Part shown: piece by piece, positions 1 to 7,872 of the stretch
How the letters are laid out: each line of letters starts with the position of its first letter
Numbering within the stretch: the stretch's first letter is position 1
Assembly (NCBI RefSeq): GCF_014191875.1
Contig: NZ_JACHXD010000019.1
Location: 1 to 64,000 of the forward strand
Direction of reading: 5' to 3'
Length of the DNA: 64,000 nt
From: Pseudoduganella violacea
GTDB lineage: Bacteria; Pseudomonadota; Gammaproteobacteria; Burkholderiales; Burkholderiaceae_D
Made by a program: the position numbers and the translations under genes
Notes under the pieces: generated by a model
The model's database searches: none
Told to the model about the DNA's origin: nothing
The model's input: the letters and a program-made list of their open reading frames with translations, nothing else

Positions 1-2
1 TA

Positions 3-640
3 AATAAATTTGTGGACACAATCAATTTGCATCCCAAATTCAATCATGGCGACGCGCTGCACTCAATGGAAGACGGCGCTGGCGAGACGCTTACAGCTTA
101 CCGCCGGTGGCCGTGGTCAAGAGCGGGTCGGACCAGGCGGCTGTATTGAGCTGGGCCTTGCAACGTCTTGCCCACGAATTGGCGGCACCCTCGCCGGGCA
201 GCTCCATCGTGGTCCAGAATCTGGGCCAGATCATGCTGGTACAGGTGCTGCGGCTGTATCTGGCCCAAGAGGAAAACAGTACGCCAAGCTGGCTAATCGC
301 CTTGGCCGATCCGCGTGTCGGTGCCGCCATCCAGGCTATTCATGCCAATCCAGCGCGCCCATGGACGGTCGCGGACCTGGCCAAAGCGGCCGGGGTATCT
401 CGTTCCACGCTCGCTTTACGCTTCAAGCAAAAGGCAGGGGTTGCGCCGTTGGACTACGTGTCGCGCTGGCGTATGCAACTGGCGGCGCGCGCCCTGAAAA
501 CGGAGACTTCCACCATTTCTTCGATAGGCCAAAAGCTGGGCTACGACTCCGACAGCGCGTTTAGCCACGCCTTTAAACGCATTATGCAATGCTCGCCCCG
601 TGAATACAGGGACAAGTGGACATCTGGATCACTGAAATAG
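3..640 (+). pseudogene. AraC-family regulator, 5'-truncated and frameshifted
   Basis: The intact part (from about 107) encodes a C-terminal AraC-type DNA-binding domain with two helix-turn-helix segments: one around VADLAKAAGVSRSTLALRF and a second around IGQKLGYDSDSAFSHAFKR. The segment before it (LPPVAVVKSG, then ALQRLAHELAAP) is the end of a cupin_6 sensor domain. The cupin motif HGDALHS lies in a different reading frame at 45-65, so a frameshift falls near 75-105. An intact family member is about 300 residues, so the 5' end is also missing or lies beyond the window edge. A product of 177 residues could still start at 107, but it would lack the sensor. The decay is seen directly; loss of function is inferred. 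Confidence 0.7.
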
Positions 641-758
641 AAACAGGCCAGTCCTTTAGCGGCCAGTTTAAAATGCGCGCGCGCAGCTTGGTCACGGCGG
701 CAACCCTGGTCGACGCAGGCCTGGGCTGCTTCACTTCACGGAATCGCACAAGACATAT

Positions 759-1484
759 CTACTTAACAGCACTGACACCCAAAGCATTTAGCGTCTCCGT
801 CGTCATCAAGCCCGTTTCCGGGAAGCCCTTCACGCTTTGGAACATCTTGAGCGCCTGCTTGGTCTCATCATCGAGCTTCCCGCTAATGTAGCCATTAAAG
901 AGGCCTAGGCTGTTCAACCTAAGTTGAACCCTAAAGACCTGCAAATGCAGCTTCTCTGACCGGGAAAGAGGCACTTCGCCCCCAGCTTGCACGGGCATTG
1001 CGTGTCCATTGGCCGTCGCTTCGGGAGAATGCGTTTGTGGTTTGATGGCACCAGCACCCTGGCTGCCATTCGTGCCGCCGCCCTGATTGGGGTCCATGAA
1101 CGAGTTTCCCGGCAGACTACCTTGCCCTGACTGGCTCGCCGAGCCGGTTCCAGAGGACGAGGTAGATGCGGTCGCACTACGGCTCGGCGCCGCAGCTGGA
1201 ATCGGCGGGATGTACGGCGCTGGAGCCGGAGGTGGCGTATACGATGGAGTGTAACCGGAAGACCCTGAGTAATGCGAGCTGTGACTCGAATGCGAACGAT
1301 GGCTTGAGTGTGAGCGGTGTGCAGCAAACAAGTTGTCGAACTTCCCGTTTAACGGCTGCAACGTAATTCCTTTGGAGTCATCATCCCCAGCCATCAATGG
1401 ACCAGTATGCTGCTCGCTTGCCTTTGTAGGAAGTAACTGCAGACCCGCAACAAAAAGCGCCAGGCTCTTTATGAATCGACTCAT
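759..1484 (-). CDS. hxsA: His-Xaa-Ser repeat protein HxsA, secreted, with peptidoglycan-binding domain
   Basis: This 241-residue protein has an N-terminal signal peptide (MSRFIKSLALFVAGLQLL). A tract of six consecutive His-Xaa-Ser triplets follows at residues 56-73, then a Pro/Ser/Gly-rich linker, and a C-terminal PG_binding_1 domain at about 186-240 (VQLRLNSLGLFNGY, LDDETKQALKMFQ). This is the layout of HxsA, the presumed substrate of the radical SAM maturases HxsB and HxsC. Its ATG overlaps the hxsC stop codon in an ATGA, so the two are translationally coupled. The likely role is a periplasmic or wall-associated modified protein. The chemistry of the modification is not predictable from the sequence. 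Confidence 0.88.
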   Translation of the reverse strand: MSRFIKSLALFVAGLQLLPTKASEQHTGPLMAGDDDSKGITLQPLNGKFDNLFAAHRSHSSHRSHSSHSSHYSGSSGYTPSYTPPPAPAPYIPPIPAAAPSRSATASTSSSGTGSASQSGQGSLPGNSFMDPNQGGGTNGSQGAGAIKPQTHSPEATANGHAMPVQAGGEVPLSRSEKLHLQVFRVQLRLNSLGLFNGYISGKLDDETKQALKMFQSVKGFPETGLMTTETLNALGVSAVK

Positions 1485-2608
1485 TCCACCATCTCCTCAA
1501 TTTTTCTAATCTTTGTAGGCTTCCATCCACGCTCATGCCATGCGAACAGGCCACTGCAGGAATCCATCACTGAGCATCCTGCACATTCGTCTGAATAGAC
1601 TTGCTTCCAGTCCGAGATGCTTCGAACAGCCAATGGCCAAAGATCCTTTGGCAGAGCGCAAAGAGGCGTATTCATGAACATGTGGCGAACACCGTAACGA
1701 CGCAATGTTCGCGACGCTCTCATTAGCGTCGGCCACCAATCCTGCAAATCCAGGTCGCAGACTTCTTTGTTCGCAAGCGCGAATCCTATTGGTTCGCAGG
1801 CCATCAGTGCTACTTCATGAATAAATGGCAGACTCTTTCCGATGAATTCGCAAAGGTCGATCAGTCGTTCCAGCACTGGCTCGATAAGCACAATCCTGAC
1901 TTGAATCGGCTGCCCATGCTCTTGCAGTCGCAGAATACCTTCAAGCGTCTGTTCAAAGGCACCTGGCGATTGAACGACGAAGTCGTGCAGCATGTGCGCA
2001 TGCCCATACAAGGGAACGAGCCACGCGACTCGCGCTTCCAATCCATCGAGAAGAGCCGCCGCAGTCCCTCGATTGCTTAAGAGGCGGCCGTTAGTCAGAA
2101 GGTCGATTCTCATCATCGGGTGCCGAAGGTGGATTTCGTCCAAGACCTCTCGCAGCCTGTTCCCTGTCAATAAAGGTTCACCGCCAGTGAGACCAATGCT
2201 CTCCGGTGAATTTTCAATGTGCCGAACGATGTCGATGGCCTCATCCACCAACCAGCCATCTTCATCTTTGGTGGGTGGCTGGGAGCACATCAAACAGTTG
2301 CTGTTGCACCGATTCGTCAGGAACAAGGTGTGGTGCACGTCAGAGCGCCGGTAAGAGACGTCGACACTACCTTTCCCCAAAATCGGCATGACAACGTCCC
2401 CGAGCTCGATTTCAGGCCCCTCAATCCATCCTAGGTTCTCAACACCTCGAACAACCAGGTCCACGATTCGCTCAACGTCCGCCGCTTCCTGGATCAAGAC
2501 AAGGTAATTGACCTCTGGCGTCCAAGAGGAAATGACGTTCTCCAGCGCTACCACGCGGTGTGCGCGCCGTTTTGACCACGGACTGACAATGGCGGCTACC
2601 CTTCGCAT
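1481..2608 (-). CDS. hxsC: His-Xaa-Ser system radical SAM maturase HxsC
   Basis: This is a 375-residue radical SAM enzyme. The [4Fe-4S] motif CxxxCxxC is at about C101, C105 and C108 (NRCNSNCLMCSQPP; the CSQPP tail is characteristic of HxsC). A glycine-rich SAM segment follows (IGLTGGEPLL). C-terminal cysteines C342, C345 and C351 could bind a second cluster. I chose the ATG at 2608 because a GGAGG ribosome-binding site sits 5 bases upstream inside the end of hxsB; an ATG 33 bases further upstream lacks this. The gene overlaps hxsB by 13 bases and hxsA by 4, indicating one operon. It is expected to modify HxsA together with HxsB. Confidence 0.88.
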   Translation of the reverse strand: MRRVAAIVSPWSKRRAHRVVALENVISSWTPEVNYLVLIQEAADVERIVDLVVRGVENLGWIEGPEIELGDVVMPILGKGSVDVSYRRSDVHHTLFLTNRCNSNCLMCSQPPTKDEDGWLVDEAIDIVRHIENSPESIGLTGGEPLLTGNRLREVLDEIHLRHPMMRIDLLTNGRLLSNRGTAAALLDGLEARVAWLVPLYGHAHMLHDFVVQSPGAFEQTLEGILRLQEHGQPIQVRIVLIEPVLERLIDLCEFIGKSLPFIHEVALMACEPIGFALANKEVCDLDLQDWWPTLMRASRTLRRYGVRHMFMNTPLCALPKDLWPLAVRSISDWKQVYSDECAGCSVMDSCSGLFAWHERGWKPTKIRKIEEMVE

Positions 2609-4113
2609 ACAGCCTCCGGAGAACCCGCAGGCCGCGCCCACAGATGGAACAAATCCAATTGGTCCTCGGGCGCCACCGCAATGCGTTCAAACATACCGTC
2701 AAACAATGCCAAATGCCTCGCGCAATGCTCCGTTTCCCGAACTGGAGCCAGCATGCTCCCGTGTTGAGCCTGGGCGTCGACAGGGTTTGGACCACAGTAC
2801 GCGTGGTACGCGCAGGTCCAACAACCATCAATTTTGTTTGGTTCACTCGCCGAGCGCAATTGACCCAAGATATCAGCTCCCATACTCCCGCCACCGATCG
2901 ACATCATTCTCAGGCTGACGTCACCGGTTTCAGCCAACATCCTAGCTTCGTCACTTGGATAAACGTAACCGTCGTAGTTGTAGACAAGAACGCTAGCTCC
3001 GGCACCAGTTGGGCTTTGCAGGTCTACATACCCGGCATCAAATGTCGACAGAATCTTATTGCAGATGATTGAGGCATAGACCTCGCGAATCTGGACTCCC
3101 TGGGAGTTCCACCAGAGGACTCGCTCAAGCGCGGCTTCGTAGAAAGCATGGAACTCTTCGACCGAATATCCGAGCTTCGACTGATTACGCTTGGCAAAGC
3201 CGTAGCTACTCAATGGGCGCAGGAATATCTCAGGTAGGCCTAGGCGCACGTATTCGTCTACAATCTCGTGTGGGTACCCGAGGGATGCACGGGTTGTCGT
3301 CATCAGCGCTGAAACACTAGTGGGACCAATAATGGCTCGAGCAAGCTCAATGCCGGCCAGCGTGCGTTCGTATGCGTCGCGCTCCCGGGTCGGCCGATTC
3401 TGGTTATGGAGTGCAGCAGGACCGTCGATGCTCGTCGACAGAAATATTCCGTGCTGCTTAAAGAACCCACACATCTCTGGCGTCAACTGATGCAAAGTCG
3501 AGGCCACGACAAATCTGAGACTACGCCCTTCGGACGCGTTCTTCGCCTCAATACGCAGGATGGCGCGCTGAACCAAGTCAAACCTCAATAACGGGTCGCC
3601 CCCCTGGAATTCAACGGTTAGTACCGGCGAGGGTGACTCGAAAATCGAGTCACACGCGGCATCAAGGTCTTCGATGCTCATCGTATGGCCTTGGCTTTCA
3701 AGCGCCCGGCTAACCTGGCAGTACTTACATGAATGAGCACACTGGAGGGTCGGAACGATGATGTGGAGTGAGGTGCCGCCTTGGACCGTGGAACGTTTCG
3801 CTTCCAGTCGCGACCTCTTTAGTAGTTGCATCCCTACAGATTGGAATGGCGAATCAATCAAGAACTTCGAAAGGAGGCGCGCAGCAGTGTCGATCGGAAG
3901 TGCATCAACGCCTCGTTCAAGGAATGCCAGCGTGCCTTCGTCGAGAAACTCCCAGTCACCCTCCTCTGAAACTGCAACGAGCTTACCAGAAGGGAGACGG
4001 CGAATTCGCATCGTCCCGATCACAAGGTCGTTGCCCTCAGTGGTTACGTTCTTTACGCCCTTCGTTTTCACTGATACTGGTGGTCTAACAAAGCTAATCG
4101 GTCGAGTGAGCAT
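2596..4113 (-). CDS. hxsB: His-Xaa-Ser system radical SAM maturase HxsB
   Basis: This 505-residue radical SAM/SPASM protein carries CxxxCxxC at C125, C129 and C132 (TLQCAHSCKYCQ). A GGDPLL SAM-binding segment and a Cys-rich SPASM-type C-terminal region (GCWTCAYHAYCGPNP, then EHCARH) follow. The N-terminal part (RIRRLPSGKLVAVSEEG) is the small non-catalytic domain usual in HxsB. The first gene of the operon, it starts at an ATG with no good ribosome-binding site; a GTG or ATG 90-102 bases further in would give a length closer to the family norm. The start is therefore uncertain. No hxsD, normally upstream of hxsB, is visible. Confidence 0.87.
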   Translation of the reverse strand: MLTRPISFVRPPVSVKTKGVKNVTTEGNDLVIGTMRIRRLPSGKLVAVSEEGDWEFLDEGTLAFLERGVDALPIDTAARLLSKFLIDSPFQSVGMQLLKRSRLEAKRSTVQGGTSLHIIVPTLQCAHSCKYCQVSRALESQGHTMSIEDLDAACDSIFESPSPVLTVEFQGGDPLLRFDLVQRAILRIEAKNASEGRSLRFVVASTLHQLTPEMCGFFKQHGIFLSTSIDGPAALHNQNRPTRERDAYERTLAGIELARAIIGPTSVSALMTTTRASLGYPHEIVDEYVRLGLPEIFLRPLSSYGFAKRNQSKLGYSVEEFHAFYEAALERVLWWNSQGVQIREVYASIICNKILSTFDAGYVDLQSPTGAGASVLVYNYDGYVYPSDEARMLAETGDVSLRMMSIGGGSMGADILGQLRSASEPNKIDGCWTCAYHAYCGPNPVDAQAQHGSMLAPVRETEHCARHLALFDGMFERIAVAPEDQLDLFHLWARPAGSPEAVCEG

Positions 4114-4159
4114 ATGGTTTAGTTAGGCGCCATCCTTGGAGTCAACACAATGACTGACG

Positions 4160-4188
4160 ATTATTCAGATATCAATAAAAGTGGACAA
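4160..4188 (-). promoter_or_regulatory. Candidate sigma70 promoter for hxsBCA
   Basis: On the minus strand TTGTCC (4188-4183) and AATAAT (4165-4160) are separated by 17 bases, about 47 bases before the hxsB ATG. The match is 4/6 and 5/6 to the -35 and -10 consensus. It lies in an AT-rich stretch that contrasts with the GC-rich coding DNA. Confidence 0.4.
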
Positions 4189-4555
4189 TTTGCAATTAAT
4201 TCCATAATAAACTGAATCACTCGAAAACCAAAGATCAAAAGTCCGTACCGTTGCAAATCGACTTTCGAACCGGCGAGTTCAGTTGAGCCGCAAAAAGAAC
4301 CGCATTCGCTCCAAGTGGATTCCGGCACCGCGACGGGCGCTCGATAAGCGACGTTAACTAGGAACTAGCCTGGTTGCGAATCAGGTCATAGAATCAGCAT
4401 TAAGTCCATACGTCGTGGGCAGCCAACTAAAGCGCCAGTCGATATGTCCAAAACCGTTTATATAGGTCCGGAGCGACGAAGCTAGGAAAGCTTTCCGATA
4501 CACGATTGGCGTGAATGTGACAGGCCATTGCCATCATTACCAATTGAAAGCCAGA
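4189..4555. other. Non-coding AT-rich interval upstream of hxsB
   Basis: All minus-strand frames contain frequent stops. I looked here specifically for hxsD (about 90-110 codons) and found none. Nothing beyond the hxs promoter and the terminator at its far edge is recognisable. Confidence 0.6.
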
Positions 4556-4589
4556 AAAATAAAGCCCTGTAAAAACAGGGCTTTATTTT
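4556..4589. terminator. Strong bidirectional intrinsic terminator
   Basis: A perfect 14-bp stem (4556-4569 with 4576-4589) surrounds a 6-base loop. The stem ends are A/T-rich, so a U-run follows the GC core on either strand. On the minus strand it directly follows the stop codon of the open frame ending at 4593. On the plus strand no gene ends nearby. Confidence 0.85.
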
Positions 4590-4592
4590 CAG

Positions 4593-4765
4593 TCATCTTA
4601 GGAAATTAAACCTTCCAAACGGAAAGCTCACTCCCACTCGATTATCAACGAGCTTCGTAAGCCTTTGATATGAAACCTCTTTTCCGCAGAAACGCATCGG
4701 GATACCAGCAGAAGTACCATCAAATTTTCTTGCTGCAAGATAAGGCAATAACAGGTAACAGCAAC
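4593..4765 (-). pseudogene. 3' fragment of an unknown gene, ending at the terminator
   Basis: A minus-strand open frame ends in RFNFLR and a TGA only 3 bases before the strong terminator at 4556-4589, as a real gene end would. The last 50 or so codons (for example AARKFDGTSAGIPMRF and KLVDNRVGVSFPFGRF) read like ordinary protein. Upstream of about 4765 the frame runs antisense through the efflux-gene remnant, so the 5' part has probably been lost at a junction there. I do not recognise the family. It could also be a chance open frame. Confidence 0.35.
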
Positions 4766-4769
4766 GTGT

Positions 4770-5338
4770 CCTTATTGTACACCCACCTCCCCCGACGCTT
4801 GACGTTTCGCATGCACGAACCGAACTGGAGAGTGCCCGCAGCGAAGCGCTGGCTGTCGAACGCCAAAGGGCCATAGCGGAGAATGCCCTGGCCGTATTGA
4901 CGGGGCAACTGCCCGTCGACTTCTCCGTGCAGCCCAGCTTTACGGAAAGCTTCGACTTCTATATTCCGCCCGGTCTGCCCTCGGGCCTCCTGGAGCGGCG
5001 CCCCGATGTCGCCGCAGCCGACCGGGCCATGGCGGCGGCCAATGCGCGCATCGGCATTGCGCGGTCAGCCTGCTTTCCCAGCCTGTCGATCACCGCTACG
5101 GGGCGGGGCCGAGTCGGCAGGTTTGGGCCAGTTATTCAAATGGTCGAGCAGCACATTTCTTCTCAGGCCGCAGGTAGGCAGCGCGCTCTCGCTGCCGATC
5201 TTCGATGGCGGCGCGCGCCGGGCCCAGGTCGACTACAGCTTCGCGCAATACGAGGAATAAGCCGCCAGGTATCGCCACGCGGTGTTAGACGCTTTTCGCG
5301 AAGTCGAGGACGGGCTGACCAGCATAGCCACCTCCTAA
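4770..5338 (+). pseudogene. RND efflux outer-membrane factor (NodT/OprM type), decayed fragment
   Basis: Starting at about 4770 without a start codon, one frame gives the typical OMF middle and C-terminal sequence: LDVSHARTELESARSEAL, then ALAVLTGQLPVDF, GLLERRPDVAAADRAM and NARIGIARSACFPSLSI. Around 5115-5150 the match moves to another frame (LGQLFKWSS, VGSALSLPIFDGGARRAQ). There it meets an in-frame TAA at 5258-5260 where the helix should continue, and then resumes as RHAVLDAFREVEDGLTS. The 5' half, including the lipoprotein signal, is absent. Truncation, frameshift and internal stop together make this a pseudogene, probably the residue of an RND operon. Confidence 0.85.
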
Positions 5339-5354
5339 AATCGCGAAAATAACT

Positions 5355-6200
5355 TCAGCAGTTAATTTCGCCATCAATGATAGTAACTGCCTGACCGTAA
5401 ATCCACGGTTCGCCGTCCTCAAAGATCACCGCCACCCGACCGTCGCGACTCAGTGCGGTGCCTTGGCGCACGCGGTAGTTTTCACCAGGCTGCAAACGGG
5501 CGATGCAGGCGTTGGCGCTGCCAGTCACAGGGTCTTCCACCAAGAGGCCGTTTTCCAGCAAAAAGGCACGCACCTCGTAATCGGCCGGGCCGCCGGGGCC
5601 ATACGGGGCGTAGATGGCCATGCCATTGCAAGCGGTGAGCTGCATCAATTCTGCCAACGCCGACACATCGGGCGACACCGATAAACAATCGGCCACCGTT
5701 TCCAGTCGAACGATTAGCCAACAGATCCCCATATTGGCCGCTACTGGCGCGTGTCCCGGCGCTATGGCGTCAACGCCCAGGGCACGGTGCAGCAGCGGCA
5801 GGTGCTGGACGTTCATCTGCTCAAACTGTGCCGCCGGCGCGCGGAATCCCAGTGCCCCATCCGCAGCAATGCGTACCGTTACCAGCCCTACGCCGCACTC
5901 CTGAACCAGTACGCCATGGCTTTTCGGTTGCAAGCCTTCCTGCAGCAGCGCGTAGGCCGTGCCCAGAGTGGGATGGCCGGCGAATGGAAATTCTTCCTGC
6001 GGGGAGAAAATACGCACCCGATAGTCGTTTGCGGGGTCGGTCGGCGGCAGCACGAAAGTGGTTTCTGGCAGGTTGGACCAGCGGGCTATCGATTGCATTT
6101 GATCGCCACTGAGTCCCTCGGCATCCAGGATAACCGCCAGCGGGTTGCCTTGAAAGGGGATCGCGGAGAAGACGTCTACTTGCTTGAAATCACGAGCCAT
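5355..6200 (-). CDS. PhzF family isomerase-like protein
   Basis: The protein is 281 residues, the usual length for the PhzF/diaminopimelate-epimerase fold. Family landmarks are QVDVFSAIPFQGNPLAV at the N-terminus, NLPETTF with the probable catalytic Glu near residue 45, FPFAGHPTLGTAYAL, and EDPVTGSANACIA in the second half-domain. The ATG at 6200 is chosen because AAGAGGC precedes it; longer in-frame starts reach into the repeat at 6262. It is monocistronic. No phenazine genes are near, so a general small-molecule isomerase role is more likely than phenazine synthesis. Confidence 0.88.
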   Translation of the reverse strand: MARDFKQVDVFSAIPFQGNPLAVILDAEGLSGDQMQSIARWSNLPETTFVLPPTDPANDYRVRIFSPQEEFPFAGHPTLGTAYALLQEGLQPKSHGVLVQECGVGLVTVRIAADGALGFRAPAAQFEQMNVQHLPLLHRALGVDAIAPGHAPVAANMGICWLIVRLETVADCLSVSPDVSALAELMQLTACNGMAIYAPYGPGGPADYEVRAFLLENGLLVEDPVTGSANACIARLQPGENYRVRQGTALSRDGRVAVIFEDGEPWIYGQAVTIIDGEINC

Positions 6201-6261
6201 GTATGCCTCTTGTTGGTTAGCGCGGTAGGAGTATAGCGCTCCCCCCTGCTCTTCCCCCTCC

Positions 6262-6675
6262 TTGCATCCTTGCATGCACCGAAAAACCACCAGCAAACCC
6301 ACCTGTTTCGATTGGATTGACAACCAGCGAAGCCAGACCATCGTAGGCGTTTGGTCATGGAAGGAGCCCACGATGAAGCAGACAAGCTTAGATACCGCGC
6401 AGGCCATGCTGCGCGCACTGGTCGCCGGCGCGTCTTGCGAACGTATCGCCGCGCAGCATGGTGTTACCGAATCGACCGTTTCGCAGCGCGTTCGCCAACT
6501 AGCCGGCGAGCTGCAGCGCGTCGTGGGTGTGCTCGGTGTGGATGAGGAGACCTCGCCGACCGCCCATCTGATCCGCCGCTATGGTGCCGACTACCTGGAG
6601 GCGCTGGAGCATTTTGTGCCGACGACGGCCATGGCGCCCGACGCCTTGTCCGGCATGGTCACACCGCGCCAGCTT
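6262..6675 (+). repeat. Direct repeat copy A (truncated copy of the 18.2 kb gene start)
   Basis: About 410 bp closely match 18228-18640, including the upstream region (gcaccgaaaaac, then TTGACA -35-like box, then AAGGAGCCCACG ribosome-binding site) and the first 100 codons. Identity is high but not perfect, roughly nine bases in ten by eye. The match ends abruptly at the codons for TPRQ. Confidence 0.85.
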
Positions 6676-6681
6676 GTGTGA
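6373..6681 (+). pseudogene. Truncated copy of integrase-like HTH protein
   Basis: The first 100 residues parallel the intact 298-residue protein at 18339-19235: an N-terminal helix-turn-helix (CERIAAQHGVTESTVSQRVR), then GVLGVDEETSPTAHLIRRYG and SGMVTPRQ. The frame then ends two codons later (LV, stop). The whole recombinase-like C-terminal domain is missing. The start and ribosome-binding site are the same as in the full copy. An HTH-only peptide of 102 residues could still be made and might compete with the full protein; that is inference. Confidence 0.75.
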
Positions 6682-6712
6682 TTCATAGACATCATTTCAA
6701 CAAAATAGTGTC

Positions 6713-6850
6713 ATGGACGACGATATCCGGAAGCGGTTACGATGGGTTCAGCTGTACGAGGGACTCGGCAACGCAGGCGTTGTGTGCCTGCGTTGCGGCA
6801 TCTCGCGGCCAACGCTGCGCAAATGGTGGGCGCGGTATCAATTTCGGCAG
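6713..6850 (+). mobile_element. IS481-type transposase N-terminal fragment
   Basis: About 44 codons (MDDDIRKRLRWVQLYEGLG, then VCLRCGISRPTLRKWWARYQ) match the N-terminal HTH of IS481-like transposases. The frame then loses family character, and the DDE catalytic domain is absent. It lies 38 bases after the broken end of repeat copy A, so insertion-sequence activity may have caused that truncation. No terminal inverted repeats were identified. Confidence 0.6.
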
Positions 6851-6873
6851 GAGTATGAATTGAATCACACAAC

Positions 6874-7128
6874 TCAGGCGGTAAAAGCACCCGCTCCCAG
6901 ATCCTCGCTCAGCAACCGCAGCCAGACCGATCCATCGCCAATCACGTATTGGCGGGTTTGGTTGGTCGATCTGCGCCGCACCGTCAGATATCCCAATAAA
7001 GGCGCGACCTCATCACTTTTTGGATCGGTCGCATCGACCTCTTCTAATGTAAAATCGGCAAGATCCAGTCCCCGGCTCGTCAGGAGATGCCTGAACTCGG
7101 CCATTTCCTCGGATTCAATCAATTCCAC
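6874..7128 (-). CDS. Hypothetical protein, 84 residues
   Basis: I do not recognise this acidic small protein (MELIESEEMAEFRHLLTSRG, then LLGYLTVRRRSTNQTRQYVI, then SVWLRLLSEDLGAG). The GTG at 7128 is preferred because GAGGAG stands 5 bases before it. Codon use is that of the neighbouring genes. It follows another small minus-strand gene (7184-7495) by 55 bases, so the two probably form an operon. Confidence 0.55.
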   Translation of the reverse strand: MELIESEEMAEFRHLLTSRGLDLADFTLEEVDATDPKSDEVAPLLGYLTVRRRSTNQTRQYVIGDGSVWLRLLSEDLGAGAFTA

Positions 7129-7183
7129 GTCTTCTCCTCGCGCTCCTTGCAAAAGCCAAAAACTGCGACCTCGTCCATCAATG

Positions 7184-7495
7184 CTACGGGCGCTTCATCG
7201 CTTCAGCTTCCCTGGCGGCATGGCGTTCCTCGTCTGCTGACGCTGTATCCATCCCCTCGCCCACGATTGCAGCAGCGCGCTCATGGTTTTCCTGCGCGCT
7301 TTCCGCGCCGGTGTCCGTCCCATGACTGTCGTCTTCGGGTGAATCTAGCATATCTGCCAGCATGGCCTGCAACTCCGGCATATCTCATGGCAGACCAAGC
7401 TGCTCCCTTTGCTTTATGTAGTGCCGAATCTCCAATTGCTGCTCGGGACTCAACCGCAGCCACCGAAAGGCGCTTTCCGGATCAATTTCTTTCAT
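7184..7495 (-). pseudogene. Small gene interrupted by an in-frame TGA
   Basis: A good ribosome-binding site (AGAGGAG) precedes an ATG at 7495. The 36 codons ending in REQLGLP are followed by a TGA (7387-7385) and then, in the same frame, by DMPELQAMLADMLDSPEDD and about 45 more codons. The simplest reading is a single gene of about 103 codons in which a sense codon such as TGG became TGA. Reinitiation at the ATG at 7381 could give a 65-residue product. Family unknown. Confidence 0.5.
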
Positions 7496-7872
7496 GGAAA
7501 CTCCTCTTTTGCAATGAATTCAGTGTACGCCGTTCCAACGGATGATGCGTCGCGCGCTTGGCCACCGCCGCGCCAATGCCTGGTGGCGAAATGCCCGTTG
7601 CCCACGGAGTGCCGTAGGCACCATCCTTACGCATTTCGATGAGCGCGGGCCGGTGCCACGCCCTGTGCGCGGTCAAGGGCGGTACGTCCGACGTGCAGTA
7701 AGGCTGGACGGTTTTCCTGCTAGACCAGATGGTGGCAATGTGTGACTCTTCCATTCGACTGAGCAGCTATATTCAAAGAACACGGCCTGAATCCTGCTAG
7801 CAGAAGCACATAAAACTTTCCCGCCGCGCTCCCTCAGCGTGGTTACACCAACATTCTCCGGTGCGAGGTTTT
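7496..7872. other. Interval without a supported gene
   Basis: About 375 bases between the small minus-strand gene and the cytochrome gene. Open frames here are short, overlap on both strands and lack good ribosome-binding sites. It presumably holds the promoters of both flanking genes, but I could not assign boxes. Confidence 0.5.
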
